This document shows, one piece after another, positions 1 to 11,203 of a DNA stretch of 64,000 bases. Origin of the DNA: Gymnothorax reevesii (Eukaryota > Chordata > Actinopteri > Anguilliformes > Muraenidae); NCBI GenBank assembly GCA_029721435.1, contig CM056574.1, positions 75,125,501-75,189,500 on the forward strand, given 5' to 3'. Below the pieces are notes generated by a model that worked only from the letters and a program-made list of their open reading frames with translations, was not told the origin of the DNA and did no database searches. Each line of letters starts with the position of its first letter. Position 1 is the stretch's first letter. The translations under genes were made by a program, and so were the position numbers.

Positions 1-888
1 TCAAAAAAGGGCTGCAGACCTGTGGTCTAGTGGTCACTGGTTCATTTGTAATTAATAATTTGGTTCATTGGTGAACATGCATTGATACTGTGAGACGTAT
101 CAATTAACATGAAAGTAGTAGCAGTTGTTGAAATAATCAACGAAACCCTATCAAAAGTGTTCGAATTGAAGGTGGAAGTGGAATTGGGCTTCATAAATAC
201 GAATTATAGGCTCCCATGTAGAGGTTAATTTACTGAATATTAGCCTATGTTAAAATGCATAATGACCAGGAAATGTCAAACGATGGCCTCTGTATTGAAG
301 TTAAATCAATGTACTCTCTCGATAACGTAATTTTGGTAATCGTGGGATGAATTTTGTGCTGTGAATAATTTATTATGTTTCCATTGAATCTTAGTGCTTA
401 TTTTACCCCCAAAAAGCAGACATTGCGACCTCTGATCTCTAAAAATACAGAACAGTTTGGAAAAATTAGACTGTATGGGTTTATCAGCAACTAGAACCAA
501 AAATAACGGGTTATCACTGCAACGACGGGTCACAAGTTAATCCAGTCGAGGTGTTTTTTGCCAACAAATCAATGTCTGGTTATTCATGTTAAACCAACAT
601 ATAGTCTACTCTAACTCGTACACGATTACCCATGACAGTGGCGCAGTGGGCTATTGCATGGAAATTCTACCCGGCAGTGCGGGAATGATTGATATCGAAT
701 CCTCGATGAAGACTAATTTTTTTTAAAGGAAGCAAGTAAAATGCGATTTCAATTTGTCATCAGTTTCACTCAATTCTATTAAATAAATTGGACGGATGTC
801 TGAGTAAAATCGGATTATAACTGTTCAGGCAGATCCAAGATCAGCGCCGTGTCTTTTCCGTAGTTAGAACATCTGCAGTTGCCACGAG
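1..888. other. AT-rich flank, no gene seen
   Basis: I see no supported coding sequence here. Short reading frames lack recognisable domains. The only structured piece is a tRNA-like A/B-box pair near 638-703, listed separately. Confidence 0.5.
629..712 (+). repeat. tRNA-like SINE head fragment
   Basis: A tRNA-style A box (GTGGCGCAGTGGG, about 638-650) is followed about 40 bases later by a B-box-like GATATCGAATCC (about 690-701). The spacing fits an internal RNA polymerase III promoter of a tRNA-derived SINE. The sequence does not fold convincingly into a full tRNA, so a SINE remnant is more likely than a tRNA gene. Confidence 0.35.
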
Positions 889-1793
889 GAAAGGTCCGAC
901 GTTTGTAAACAAAGGTCACCAGTTAACAGGTGTGATGGATCAACTGGTTTCCCTGTTAACTGGTAACTTTTGTTTATGGGAGTCTTTCTCTCAGGTTTTT
1001 TTGGTTCTTGTTGAGAAGAATCGAATTGGCTGACGCTTTAAAAAAGATATATATATTTGATTTAATCCTGCCATTAACCAGCCGAAACAAATTCAGTTCA
1101 CGAGATTGTCTCGTGTCAAGGAGTCGTGTAACACTGTCTTATCAGGTAGACCTTTTTCAATATAGTCCGTTAATAACCAGCCGTTACAAATAATGCGTAA
1201 TACATAACCAGTCAAAACAAAGTCCATGCATCAAGTGTTTATAATGGCTGGTGACTCACTGATAATATTTTGAATAAGGGTAATACCATAGGACACGGTT
1301 CCTGTCTTCATATTTCAGACGGCGGCGATCATCCCATAAACTGAATTTCTTTTGATTGTTTAATAACACAAATTCAATAGGCTATATTAAAAAAAGCGTT
1401 AGCCGATTAGATTCTTATCAACAAAAACCTAAATCAGATGCGCAACAAACACAGGTTCAGCTGCTATCTCTGCGGTAACAATGGTCACAATTTAAGCCAG
1501 CCGAAGTGTTTACATCCAAGAAATGTATGTCCAGTTGTTTCTGTTTGAGCTATGGTGTGTATTTGGAGACTAACGAACTCGTGTCGGTTCAGTGGCCAAG
1601 AGGGTTAATCTATCGTGTTAAAATGCTCCAATCTCATATGACGTATCGAATCCCGGGTGAGGTTACATATCTTTTTCTTTTTTTATTTGGAGGAGCAAGA
1701 AGATTAAACTCGATTTTTAAACTCATGACGGCTTTACAAATGTCAAAAGCCAACGAAATACTTGAATCAGATGGATAGATAACAAGTAAAATT
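889..1793 (+). repeat. Left copy of ~0.9 kb direct repeat flanking the array
   Basis: This stretch matches 27328-28229 closely along its whole length, in the same orientation; both end in 'gatggatagataacaagtaa'. Near the start an internal palindrome ACCAGTTAACAGG...CCTGTTAACTGGT spans about 40 bases. A tRNA-like A/B-box pair lies at 1592-1656. The two copies flank the 25 kb repeat array, so the array was inserted into, or grew between, duplicated sequence. I do not recognise the family. Small reading frames inside it are not convincing genes. Confidence 0.7.
1592..1656 (+). repeat. tRNA-like A/B box pair (SINE-like)
   Basis: GTGGCCAAGAGGGTTAATC resembles an A box and GTATCGAATCCCGG a B box. 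The counterpart at 28028-28093 is a better match (GGTGGCCTAGCGGG and GCATCGAATCCCGG), so the left copy has drifted. A tRNA-derived SINE embedded in the 0.9 kb repeat is the simplest reading. Confidence 0.4.
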
Positions 1794-3288
1794 AAAGCTG
1801 CAAGCAGCGTTGAACGGGCCCTCGCCCCCATGCGCACGTTGGGGTTGTGGTGAGATCCTGACGGGTGCAGCTGTGCACTCACGACCATTGGACAGGTCAA
1901 GTGCCGGCCCCAACCTGGGAGAAAGTGTCGAGCGAATCGGACAAAGCTGAAGGAGTTATGATAAGTTGATACTTCATCCACCAGAAAGCGCTCAGAGTGT
2001 AGCCACATTTGGGCAGGTGCATTCATATGTTTGGCGAGGCATCTGAAATGGGGACACCATGGCGGCCCGGCCCTTTTAGCGACAGACATGCAGAGCACTA
2101 CTTTTGGTCAGCATGGTCTCTTGATGATCTGAAATAAATATTAGGTTGATTGGATGGAATCGCTAGGAGGAGTTCTTTAAAATGCCATATGTGGAAATCG
2201 GGCCAAAATGACACATTAAAATCAAAATGGCTGACTTCCTGTTTGGAATTGACTGATGGTGCCAGAGACTTTTTTGTTCAAATTAGCAACATACACGTGT
2301 GTTCCAATTTTCATTTTCCTATTCCAAAAAAACCCTTATGGGGAGGGGTTTTTCAAAATTTCAAGGGGGCGCTATCAAGGCATTTTGCTGCCCTCATGGG
2401 CACCGCCCAAGCAATTGTTGGAGCTCACCATCCTTGACCGGCAGGTCAATTTGCATGATGATACGAATTCATTTAGAACATCAAAAACACAAACGTATTT
2501 TCATCGCGAGGTCATCGTGTCATCAGTACAAGTGAAAGTAAAAACTGGTCATTTCCTGATAGTGGCCACGCCCACTGACCTGCAGACCTGCAGAGCACAA
2601 CTTTTGATCAATATGGTCTCTTGATGTTTACTGAAAAATGTGGTTTTGATTGGATGAAATCTCAAGGAGGAGTGCGTTAAAATACAATGTGTGGAAATCA
2701 GGCAAAAATGACACGTTAAAATCAAAATGGCTGACTTCCTGTTTGGAGTAGACCAATGTTGCCAGAGACTTTTTTGTGCGTCTTGGCCAAATACACATGT
2801 GGACCAATTTTCATCTTGCTACTGCAGAAAAACTCCAATGGGGAGGGGTTTTTTAATATTTTAAGGGGGCGCTATCGAGGCATTTTGCTGCACTCAAGGG
2901 CAAACCCCCAATACATCGTGAGAGCTTGCCACCCTTGACCTGTCTATCAATTTTTATGATGATACAAGTTTATTAAAGGCATCAAAAACCTAAACGTATT
3001 TTCATGACAAGGGGTGGATAGTCGCCGCATCACTACACGGACGCAATTATGCGTAGCTGCACAGCATTTATGAGGTAGCTTCATTAATTTGTTCTGCATG
3101 TAACAGAAGTGGAATGAGGTTGATGTGTTCAACTATGTGTCATCAGTAGAAGTGAAAATAATAACTGGACACTTCCTGTTACCACAGGGGGGCGCTAGTA
3201 GCAAAGTGGAAAGTTAATGCATCAGGACGTTCAGTGCAGAGCAATTATTATGAGTAAAATAATAAAAATTAAAGTTTAATTAAGTAAA
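1791..3288 (+). repeat. Array unit 1 (short, deleted)
   Basis: The head is truncated: the 'gcacaaatgtgaag' section is missing and the head joins directly to the 'tatgtttggcgaggc' part. Two subrepeats follow (hairpins near 2330 and 2840). The standard tail is absent; the unit ends in AT-rich sequence right after the first 'ccacaggggggcgcta' module at 3182. Confidence 0.75.
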
Positions 3289-5915
3289 ATTAAAGCTGCA
3301 AGCAGCGTTGAATGGGCCCTCGCCCTCATGTGCACGTTGGGGTTGTGGTGAGATCATGACGGGTGCAGCTGGGCACTCACGACCACTGGACAGGTCAAGT
3401 GCTGGCCCCAACCTGAGAGAAAGTGTAGAGTGAATCGGACAATGCTGAAGGAGTTATGATAAGTTGATATTTCATCCACTAGTAGGCGCTCAGAGTGTAA
3501 CCAAATTTGGGCAGGTGCATTCAGGGGCAGATACTAAGCACAAATGTGAAGTTTTGAGCAAATCGGCCAATTTCAACGTAAAATGTGGCATTCTCTATTT
3601 CCATAAAGGGGCGCAATGAGCAAGATTGTTTAACAGCACATCGAGGCGTTCAGGGTGGGGCTTTCACGACGTCCAGGAATTTTGAATCCATTTGGATGAA
3701 GTATGAGGGAGAGAGAGCAGCTCGAATGTGTTCGGCGAGGCATCTGAAATGGGGACACCGTGGCGGCCAGGTCCATTTAACAACAGACATGCAGAGCTCT
3801 ACTTTTGATCAGCAGGGTCTATTGATGGTCTGAAGAAAATATTAGGTTGATTGGACGGAATCGCTAGGAGGAGTTCGTTAAAATGAAATATGTGGAAATC
3901 GGGCCAAAATGACTCATAAAAATCAAAGTGGCTGACTTCCTGTTTGGAATTGACCGATGGTGCCGGAGACTTTTTTGTTCCAATAGGCAACATAGACATG
4001 TGAATCCATTTTCATTTACCAATTCCAAAAAAACCCCTATAGGGAGGGGTTTTTTAAAATTTCAAGGGGGCGCTATCGAGGCATTTTGCTGCCCTCATGG
4101 GCACCGCCCCAATCAGATATTGGAGCTTGCCACTCTTGACCAGCATATCAATTTGCATGATGATACGAATTCATTAGGAACATGAAAAACCCAAACGTAT
4201 TTTCATGGCGAGGGATCCATTGTCACCGCATCGCCACACAGACGCCATTACTCAAAGCATCACAGCATTTGTAAGGCAGTTTAAGCAAGTTCATCTGCAT
4301 GTTGTACAGGGGTAATAAAGTTGATGGGTTCAACTATGTGTCATCAGTACAAGTGAAAGTAGAAACTGGTCACTTCCTGTTAGTAGCCACGCCCACTGAC
4401 CTACAGACCTGCAGAGCACAACTTTAGATCAGCATGGTCTTTCAATGTTTTTTAATAAATCTGGTTTTGAATGGATGAAATCTCGAGGAGGAGTGCGTTA
4501 AAATACAATATGTGGAAATCAGGAAAAAATGGCACGCTAAAATCAAAATGGCTGACTTCCTGTTTGGAGAAGACAAATGTTGTCAGAGACTTTTTGTGCG
4601 TCTTGGTCAAATACACGTGTACCAATTTTCATTTTCCTACTTAAAAAAAAACCCTATTGGGAGGGGTTTTTGAAAATTTCAAGGGGGCGCTATCGAGGCA
4701 TTTTGCTGCCCTCATGGGCAAAGCCCCAATCAGATGTGAGAGCTTGCCACCTTTGACCTGTCTATCAATTTTTATGATGATACAAGTTTATTAAAGACAT
4801 CAAAAACCCAAACGTATTTTCATGGCGAGGGATGGATAGTCGCTACGTCACTACTCGGACGCCATTATGCGTAGCTTTACAGCATTCGTAAGGTAGCTTC
4901 ACCAATTTGTTCTGCATGTAATAGAAGTGGAATGAGGTTGATTTGATTCAGTATGTGTCCTCAGTACAAGTGAAAGTAATAACTGGTCACTTCCTGTTAC
5001 CACAGGGGGGCGCTAGTAACACAGTGGAAATTTAATGCATTTAGACATTTAGGGCGAAGCAATGATCATGTCCAGCAAGTTTGAAGCTACTACAGTCAAG
5101 TATGTGGGCGTGAGAGCATTGGGAATCCCAAACATATTTTCATGGCGAGGCATCCAAAGTCGCCGCTTCGCCACACGGACGTCATTACTCGTAGCTATAC
5201 AGCGTTTACAATGTAGCTTCATCAACTTGTTCTGCATGTTTTAAAACTAGAATGAAGTTGATGGGTTCAACAATGTGTCATCAGTACAAGTGGAAGTAAC
5301 GAGTGGTCACTTCCTGTTACCATCGGGCGGTGCTATTAGGAAAGTGGAAAGTTAATATATCATAGTGTTCAGGGCGGTGCCTTCATTATTTTCAGCAAGT
5401 TTGAAGCTTCTAAAATCAAATGTTTGGATGTGAGAGCATTGTGAAATTTTTTCCTCAAGTTACTAAAATTTGTCACACCCTTGCAGCCACGCCCTTTGAC
5501 CTGCAGATCTGCAGAGCACAACTTTTGATCACCTTGGTCTCACAATGATCTCTACCAAATTTGACGTTGATTCGGCGAAATCCCTAGGAGGAGTTCGTTT
5601 TAAAATTCAAAAATTCAAATCAAAATGGCCGACTTTCTGTTGGGTTTAGGGCGTGGCTCCAATAGAGTTTTTTGTATGCCTTGTTACAAAGCATATAGCT
5701 ACCAAATTTTGTTTGCCTACGACAAAGTAACCGAATTTCCCTATGGGCATTTTGAAACGTGTTTAGGGGGTGCTATTTCGGCATTTGGGGTCAAACCTGT
5801 ATGACCGCATAAAAATTTCGGATGAGGCCGGACGTCCGTGGAAAGTTAGACGCGTTTTCACCATTGGAAAAGGGGCGAAATTGGCCCTTGAAATGTCGGA
5901 GGAATAATAATAATA
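3289..5915 (+). repeat. Array unit 2
   Basis: A complete head, two subrepeats (hairpins near 4040 and 4655), the 'ccacaggggggcgcta' module at 5000, a second module with a changed core near 5325, and the tail ending at the AAT run 5903-5917. This is the first unit showing the full order of parts. Confidence 0.8.
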
Positions 5916-8900
5916 ATTAAAGCTGCAAGCAGTGTTGAACGGGCCCTCGCCCCCATGCACACATTGGGGTTGTGGTGAGATCCTGACGGGTGCAGCTGTG
6001 CACTCACGACCATTGGACAGGTCAAGTGCCTACCTCAACCTGAGAGAAAGGACTAGCGAATTGGACAAAGCTGAAGGAGTTATGATAAGTTGATACTTCA
6101 TCCACCAGAAGGCGCTCAGAGTGTAACCAAATTTGGGCAGGTGCATTTAGGGGCAGACCCTAAGCACAAATGTGAAGTTTTGAGCAAATCGGCCAATTTC
6201 AACGTAAATTGTCGCATTTTCTGTTTCCATAATGGGGCATGATGAGCTAGATTGTTTAGCAGCACATCGAGGCTTTCAGGGTGGGGCTTTTACCATGTAC
6301 AGGAATTTTGAACCCATTTGGATGAAGTATGAGGGAGAGCGAGCAGCTCGAATGTGTTTGGTGAGGCATCTGAAATGGGGGAACCATGGCGGCCAGGCCC
6401 ATTTAGCGACAGACATGCAGAGCACTACTTTTGGTCAGCATGGTGCCAGAGACTTTTTTGTTTGAACTGGCAAGATACACATGTGTATCAATTTTCATTC
6501 TCCTATACCCAAAAAACCCTTATGGGGAGGGGTTTTTCAAAATTTCAAGGGGGCGCTATCGAGGCATTTTGCTGTCCTCATGGGGACCGCCCCAATCAGA
6601 TGTTGGAGCTCACCACCCTTGACCAGCATATCAATTTGCATGATGATACGAATTCATTAAGAACATCAAAAACACAAACGTATTTTCATGGCGAGGGATC
6701 CAGTGTCACTGCATCGCCACACGGACGCCATTACTCGAAGCATCACAGCATTCGTAAGGTAGTTTAAGCAACTTCTTCTACATGTTGTTCAGGGGGAAAT
6801 AAAGTGGATGGGTTCAACTATATGTCATCAGTACAAGTGAAAGTAAAAACTGGTCACCTCCTGTTTGGAGCCACGCCCATTGACCTACAGACCTGCAGAG
6901 AACAACTTTTGATCAGCATGGTCTCTCAATGTTTAGGAATAAATCTGGTTTTGAAAGGATGAAATCTCTTGGAGGAGTGCGTTAAAAAACAATATGTGGA
7001 AATCAGGCAAAAATGACACGTTAAAATCAAAATGGCCGACTTCCTGTTTGGAGTAGACGAATGATGCCAAGACTTTTTTTTGCGTTCTGGCCAAATACAT
7101 ATTTGTACCAATTTTCATCTTTCTACTCCAAAAAAACCCCTATGGGGAGGGGTTTTTGAAAATTTAAAGGGGGCGCTATTGAGGCATTTTGCTGCCCTCA
7201 TGGGCAAAGTCCCAATCAGATGTGAGAGCTTGGCACCCTTAACCGGCATATCAATTTCCATGATGATAGGAATTCATTAAAAACGTCAAACACCCAAACG
7301 TATTTTCATGGCGAGGGATCCATTGTCACCGCATCGCCACACGGACGCCATTACTGGAAGCACCACAGCATTCAAAAGGTAGTTTAAGCAACTTCTTCTA
7401 CATATTGTACACGGGACATAAAGTTCATGGGTTCAACTATATGTCATCAGTACAAGTGAAAGTTAAAACTGGTCACCTCCTGTTTGGAGCCACGCCCACT
7501 GACCTACAGACCTGCAGAGCACAACTTTTGATCAGGATGGTCTTTCAATGTTCATTAATAAATCTGGTTATGAATGGATGAAAGTTCTAGGAGGAGTGCG
7601 TTAAAATACCATCTGTGGAAATCAGGAAAAAATGACACGTTAAAATCAAAATGGCCGACTTCCTGTTTGGAGTAGACAAATGATGCCAGAGACTTTTTTG
7701 TCCGTCTTGGCCAAAGAAACGTGTACCAATTTTCATCTTCCTAACCCAAAAAAACCCCTATGGGGAGGGGTTTTTGAGAATTTCAAGGGGGCGCTATCGA
7801 GGCATTTTGCTGCTCTCATGGGCAAAACCCTAATCAGATGTGAGAGCTTGACACATTTGACCTGTCAATCAGTTTTTATGATGATACAAGTTTATTAAAG
7901 GCATCAAAAACCCAAACGTATTTTCATGGCGAGGGATGGAAAGTCGCTGCATCACTACGCAAACGCCATTATGCGTAGCTTCACAGTATTCTTAAGGTAG
8001 CTTCATCTATTTGTTCTGCATGTAATAGAAGTGGAATGAGGTTGGTGTGTTCAACTATGTGTCATCAGTACAAGTGAAAGCAATAACTGGTCACTTCCTG
8101 TTACCACAGGGGGGCGCTAGGAGTAAAGTGGGAATTTAATGTATCTGGATGTTCAGGGCAGAGCAATGATCATGTCCAGCAAATTTGAAGCTACTACAGT
8201 CAAGTATGGGGGCGTGAGAGCATTGGGAATCCCAAACGTATTTTCATGGCGAGGGATCCAAAGTCGCCGCTTCGCCAAACGGACGCCATTACTCGTAGCT
8301 ACACAATGTTCATAATGTAGCTTCAGCAACTTGTTGTAAATGTTTTACAAGAAGAAAGAAGTTGATTGGATCAACATTGTGCCATCAGTCCCAGTGGAAG
8401 TAATGAGTGGTCACTTCCTGTTACCACAGGGGGGCGCTATTAGCAAAGTGAAAAGTTAGTATATCAGGCCGTTCAGGGCGGTGCCCTCATCATGTTCAGC
8501 AAGTTTGAAGCTACTCCAATCAAGTATTTGGGTTTGAGATTGTTGTGAAATTTTTCCCTCAAGTCACTAAAATTTGTCACGCCCTAGCAGCCACGCCCTT
8601 TGACCTACAGATCTGCAGAGCACAACTTTTAATCAGGTTGGTTTCTCGATGATGTTTACGAAATTTGAAGCCGTTCCGACGAAATCCCTAGGAGGAGTTC
8701 GTTTTAAAATTCAAAAATTCAAATCAAAATGGCCGACTTTCTGATGGGTTTAGGGCGTGGCTCCAATGAAGTTTTTTGTATGCCTTGTTACAAGGCACAT
8801 AACTGAATTTCGTCTGCCTTCGACAAAGTAGCCGAAATTCCCTATGAGAATTTTTAAACGTGTTTAGGGGGCGCTATTTCAACAATTGGGGTCGAACTTG

Positions 8901-9041
8901 TGCGACCGCCCAAAAATATCGAATTTCGGATCCGGCCGGACGAATGGGGAAAGTTATACGCGTTTTCACAATTGGGAAAGGGGCGAAATTGGCCTTTGAA
9001 AAATCGGAAGAATAATAAAAAAAAAAATAATAATAATAATA
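5916..9041 (+). repeat. Array unit 3
   Basis: A full unit with three subrepeats (hairpins near 6520, 7140 and 7760, spaced about 620 bases), modules at 8104 and 8424, and a tail ending in an A/AAT run at 9011-9043. Its head is closest to that of unit 7 (shared 'gtgcctacc' variant), and its end is closest to the ends of units 6 and 7. Confidence 0.8.
6500..8050 (+). repeat. ~620 bp tandem subrepeat (example triplet)
   Basis: Each subrepeat contains, in order, 'caaaatggccgacttcctg', a hairpin AAAAACCCC-TATGGGGA-GGGGTTTTT, 'gggggcgctatcgaggcatt', 'cgtattttcatggcgaggga', 'ggtcacttcctgtt' and 'gacctacagacctgcag'. The hairpin recurs at about 620-base spacing. The same triplet arrangement occurs at about 13200-14760 and 24445-26010. 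Confidence 0.75.
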
Positions 9042-11203
9042 ATTAAAGCTGCAAGCAGCGTTGAACGGGCCCTCGCACCAATGCGCGCGTTGGGGTTTGT
9101 GGTGAGATCCTGACGGGTGCAGTTGTGCACTCACGACCATTTGACATGTCAAGTGCCGGCCCCAACCTGAGAGAAAGTGTGGAGCGAATCGGACAAAGCT
9201 GAAGGAGTGATGATAAGTTGATACTTCATCCACCAGAAGGCGCTCAGAGAGTAACCAAATTTGGGCAGGTGCATTCAGAGGCTGACCCGAAGCACAAATG
9301 CGAAGTTTTGAGCAAATCGGCGAATTTCAACGTAAAATGTGGCATTTCTGTTTCCGTAAGGGAGCATGATGAGCAAGATTGTTTTGCGGCACATCAAGGC
9401 GTTCAGAGTGGAGCTTTTACCATGTACAGGAATTTTGAATCCATTTGGATAAAGTATGAGGGAGAGGAGGCAGCTCGAATGTGTTTGGCAAGGCATCTGA
9501 AATGGGGACACCATGGCGGCCAGGCCCATTTACCGCCAGACATGCAGACCACTACTTTTTATCAGAATGGTCTCTTGATGATCTGAAATAAATATTAGGT
9601 TGATTGGACGGAATCGCTCGGAGGAGTTCGTTAAAATACAATATGTGGAAATCGGGCCAAAATGACACGTTAAAATCAAAATGACTGACTTCCTGTTTGG
9701 AGTTGACAAATGGTGCAAGAGACTTTTTTCTTCGTATTGGCAACATACACATGTTTACCAAATTTCATCTTCCTATTCCAGAAAAATCCCTATGGGGAGG
9801 GGTTTTTCAAATTTTCAAGGGGGCGCTATCGAGGCATTTTGCTGCCTTCATGGGCATTGCCCCAATCAGATGTTAGAGCTTACCACCCTTGACTGGCATA
9901 TCAATTTCCATGATGATACGAATTCATTAAGACCATCAAATACCCAAACGTATTTTCATGGCGAGGGATTCATTGTCACCGCATTGCCACACGGACGCCA
10001 TTACTCGAAGAATCGCAGCATTCGTAAGGTAGTTTATGTAACTTCTTCTACATGTTGTACAGGGGGAATAAAGTTGATGGCTGCAAGTATGTGTCATCAG
10101 TACAAGTGAAAGTAAAAACTGGTGACTTCCTGTTAGTGGCCACACCCATTAACCTACAGACCTGCAGACCACAATTTTTGATCAGCATGGTCTCTCAATG
10201 TTTTTTAATAAATCTGGTTTTGAATGGATGAAATCTGTAGGAGGAGTGCGTTAAAATGCAATATGAGGAAATCAGCCAAAAATGACACGTTAAAATGAAA
10301 ATGGCCGACTTCCTGTTTGGAGGAGACAAATGATGCCGGAGACTTTTTTTTGTATCTTGGCCAAATACACATTTGTACCAATTTTCATCTTTCGACTTCA
10401 AAAAAACCCCTATGGGGAGGGGTTTTTGAAAATTAATTAATGTATTTTCACGGCGAGGGATCCAAAGTCGCCGCTTTGCCACACGGACGCCATTACTCGT
10501 AGCGATACAGCGTTGAAAATATAGCTTCATCAACTTGTTTTGCATGTTTGAGAAGTAGAATGAAGTTGATGGGTTCAACATTGTGTCATCAGTAGAAGTG
10601 GAAGTAACGAGTGGTCACTTCCCGTTACCACAAGGGGGCGCTATTAGCAAAGTGGCAAGTTAATATATCAGGACATTCAGGGCGGCGCCCTCATCATTTT
10701 CAGCAAGTTTGAAGCTTCTTAAATCAAGTATTTGGCTGTGATAGCTTTGTGAAATTTTTTCCTCTAGTCACAAAAATTTGTCACGCCCTAGCAGCCACGC
10801 CCTTTGACTTACAGATCTGCAGAGCACAACTTTTGATCAGCTAGGTCTCACAATAATCTCTACCAAATTTGAAGTCGATTGGGCGAAATCCCTAGGAGGA
10901 GTTTGTTTTAAATTCAAAAATTCAAATCAAAATGGCCGACTTCCTGTTGGGCTCCAATGAAGTTTTTCGCACAAAATTACTGAATTTCGTCGGCCTCCGA
11001 CAAAGTAACCGAATTTCCCTATGGGAATTTTGAAACGTGTTTAGGGGGCGCCATTTCGGCATTTGGGGACGCACCTGCGCGATTGCACAAAAATATTAAA
11101 TTTCGGATGAGGTCGGACGTATGTGGAAAGTTAGACGCGTTTTCACTATTGGGAAAATAGCGAAATTGGCCCTTGAAATGTCGGAGGAATAATAATAATA
11201 ATA
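9042..11203 (+). repeat. Array unit 4
   Basis: Complete head and two hairpins (near 9790 and 10410). After the second hairpin the unit jumps at about 10433 straight into the 'cacggcgagggatcc' section, losing most of a subrepeat. It holds the best CTCF-like match at 10628-10643. The tail is shortened near 10950. Confidence 0.8.
10628..10643 (+). promoter_or_regulatory. CTCF-like motif, best copy in the array
   Basis: CCACAAGGGGGCGCTA differs by one base from the vertebrate CTCF core as I know it (CCACCAGGGGGCGCTA). Sister sites reading CCACAGGGGGGCGCTA start at 3182, 5000, 8104, 8424, 12076, 12396 and 15108, with further copies in units 6 to 8, all on the plus strand. Whether the protein binds is an inference from sequence only. 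Confidence 0.45.

Noticed and set aside
638..703. A tRNA gene
   Set aside because: Only A- and B-box-like words are present; a cloverleaf with an acceptor stem could not be drawn. The same holds for 1592-1656 and 28028-28093.
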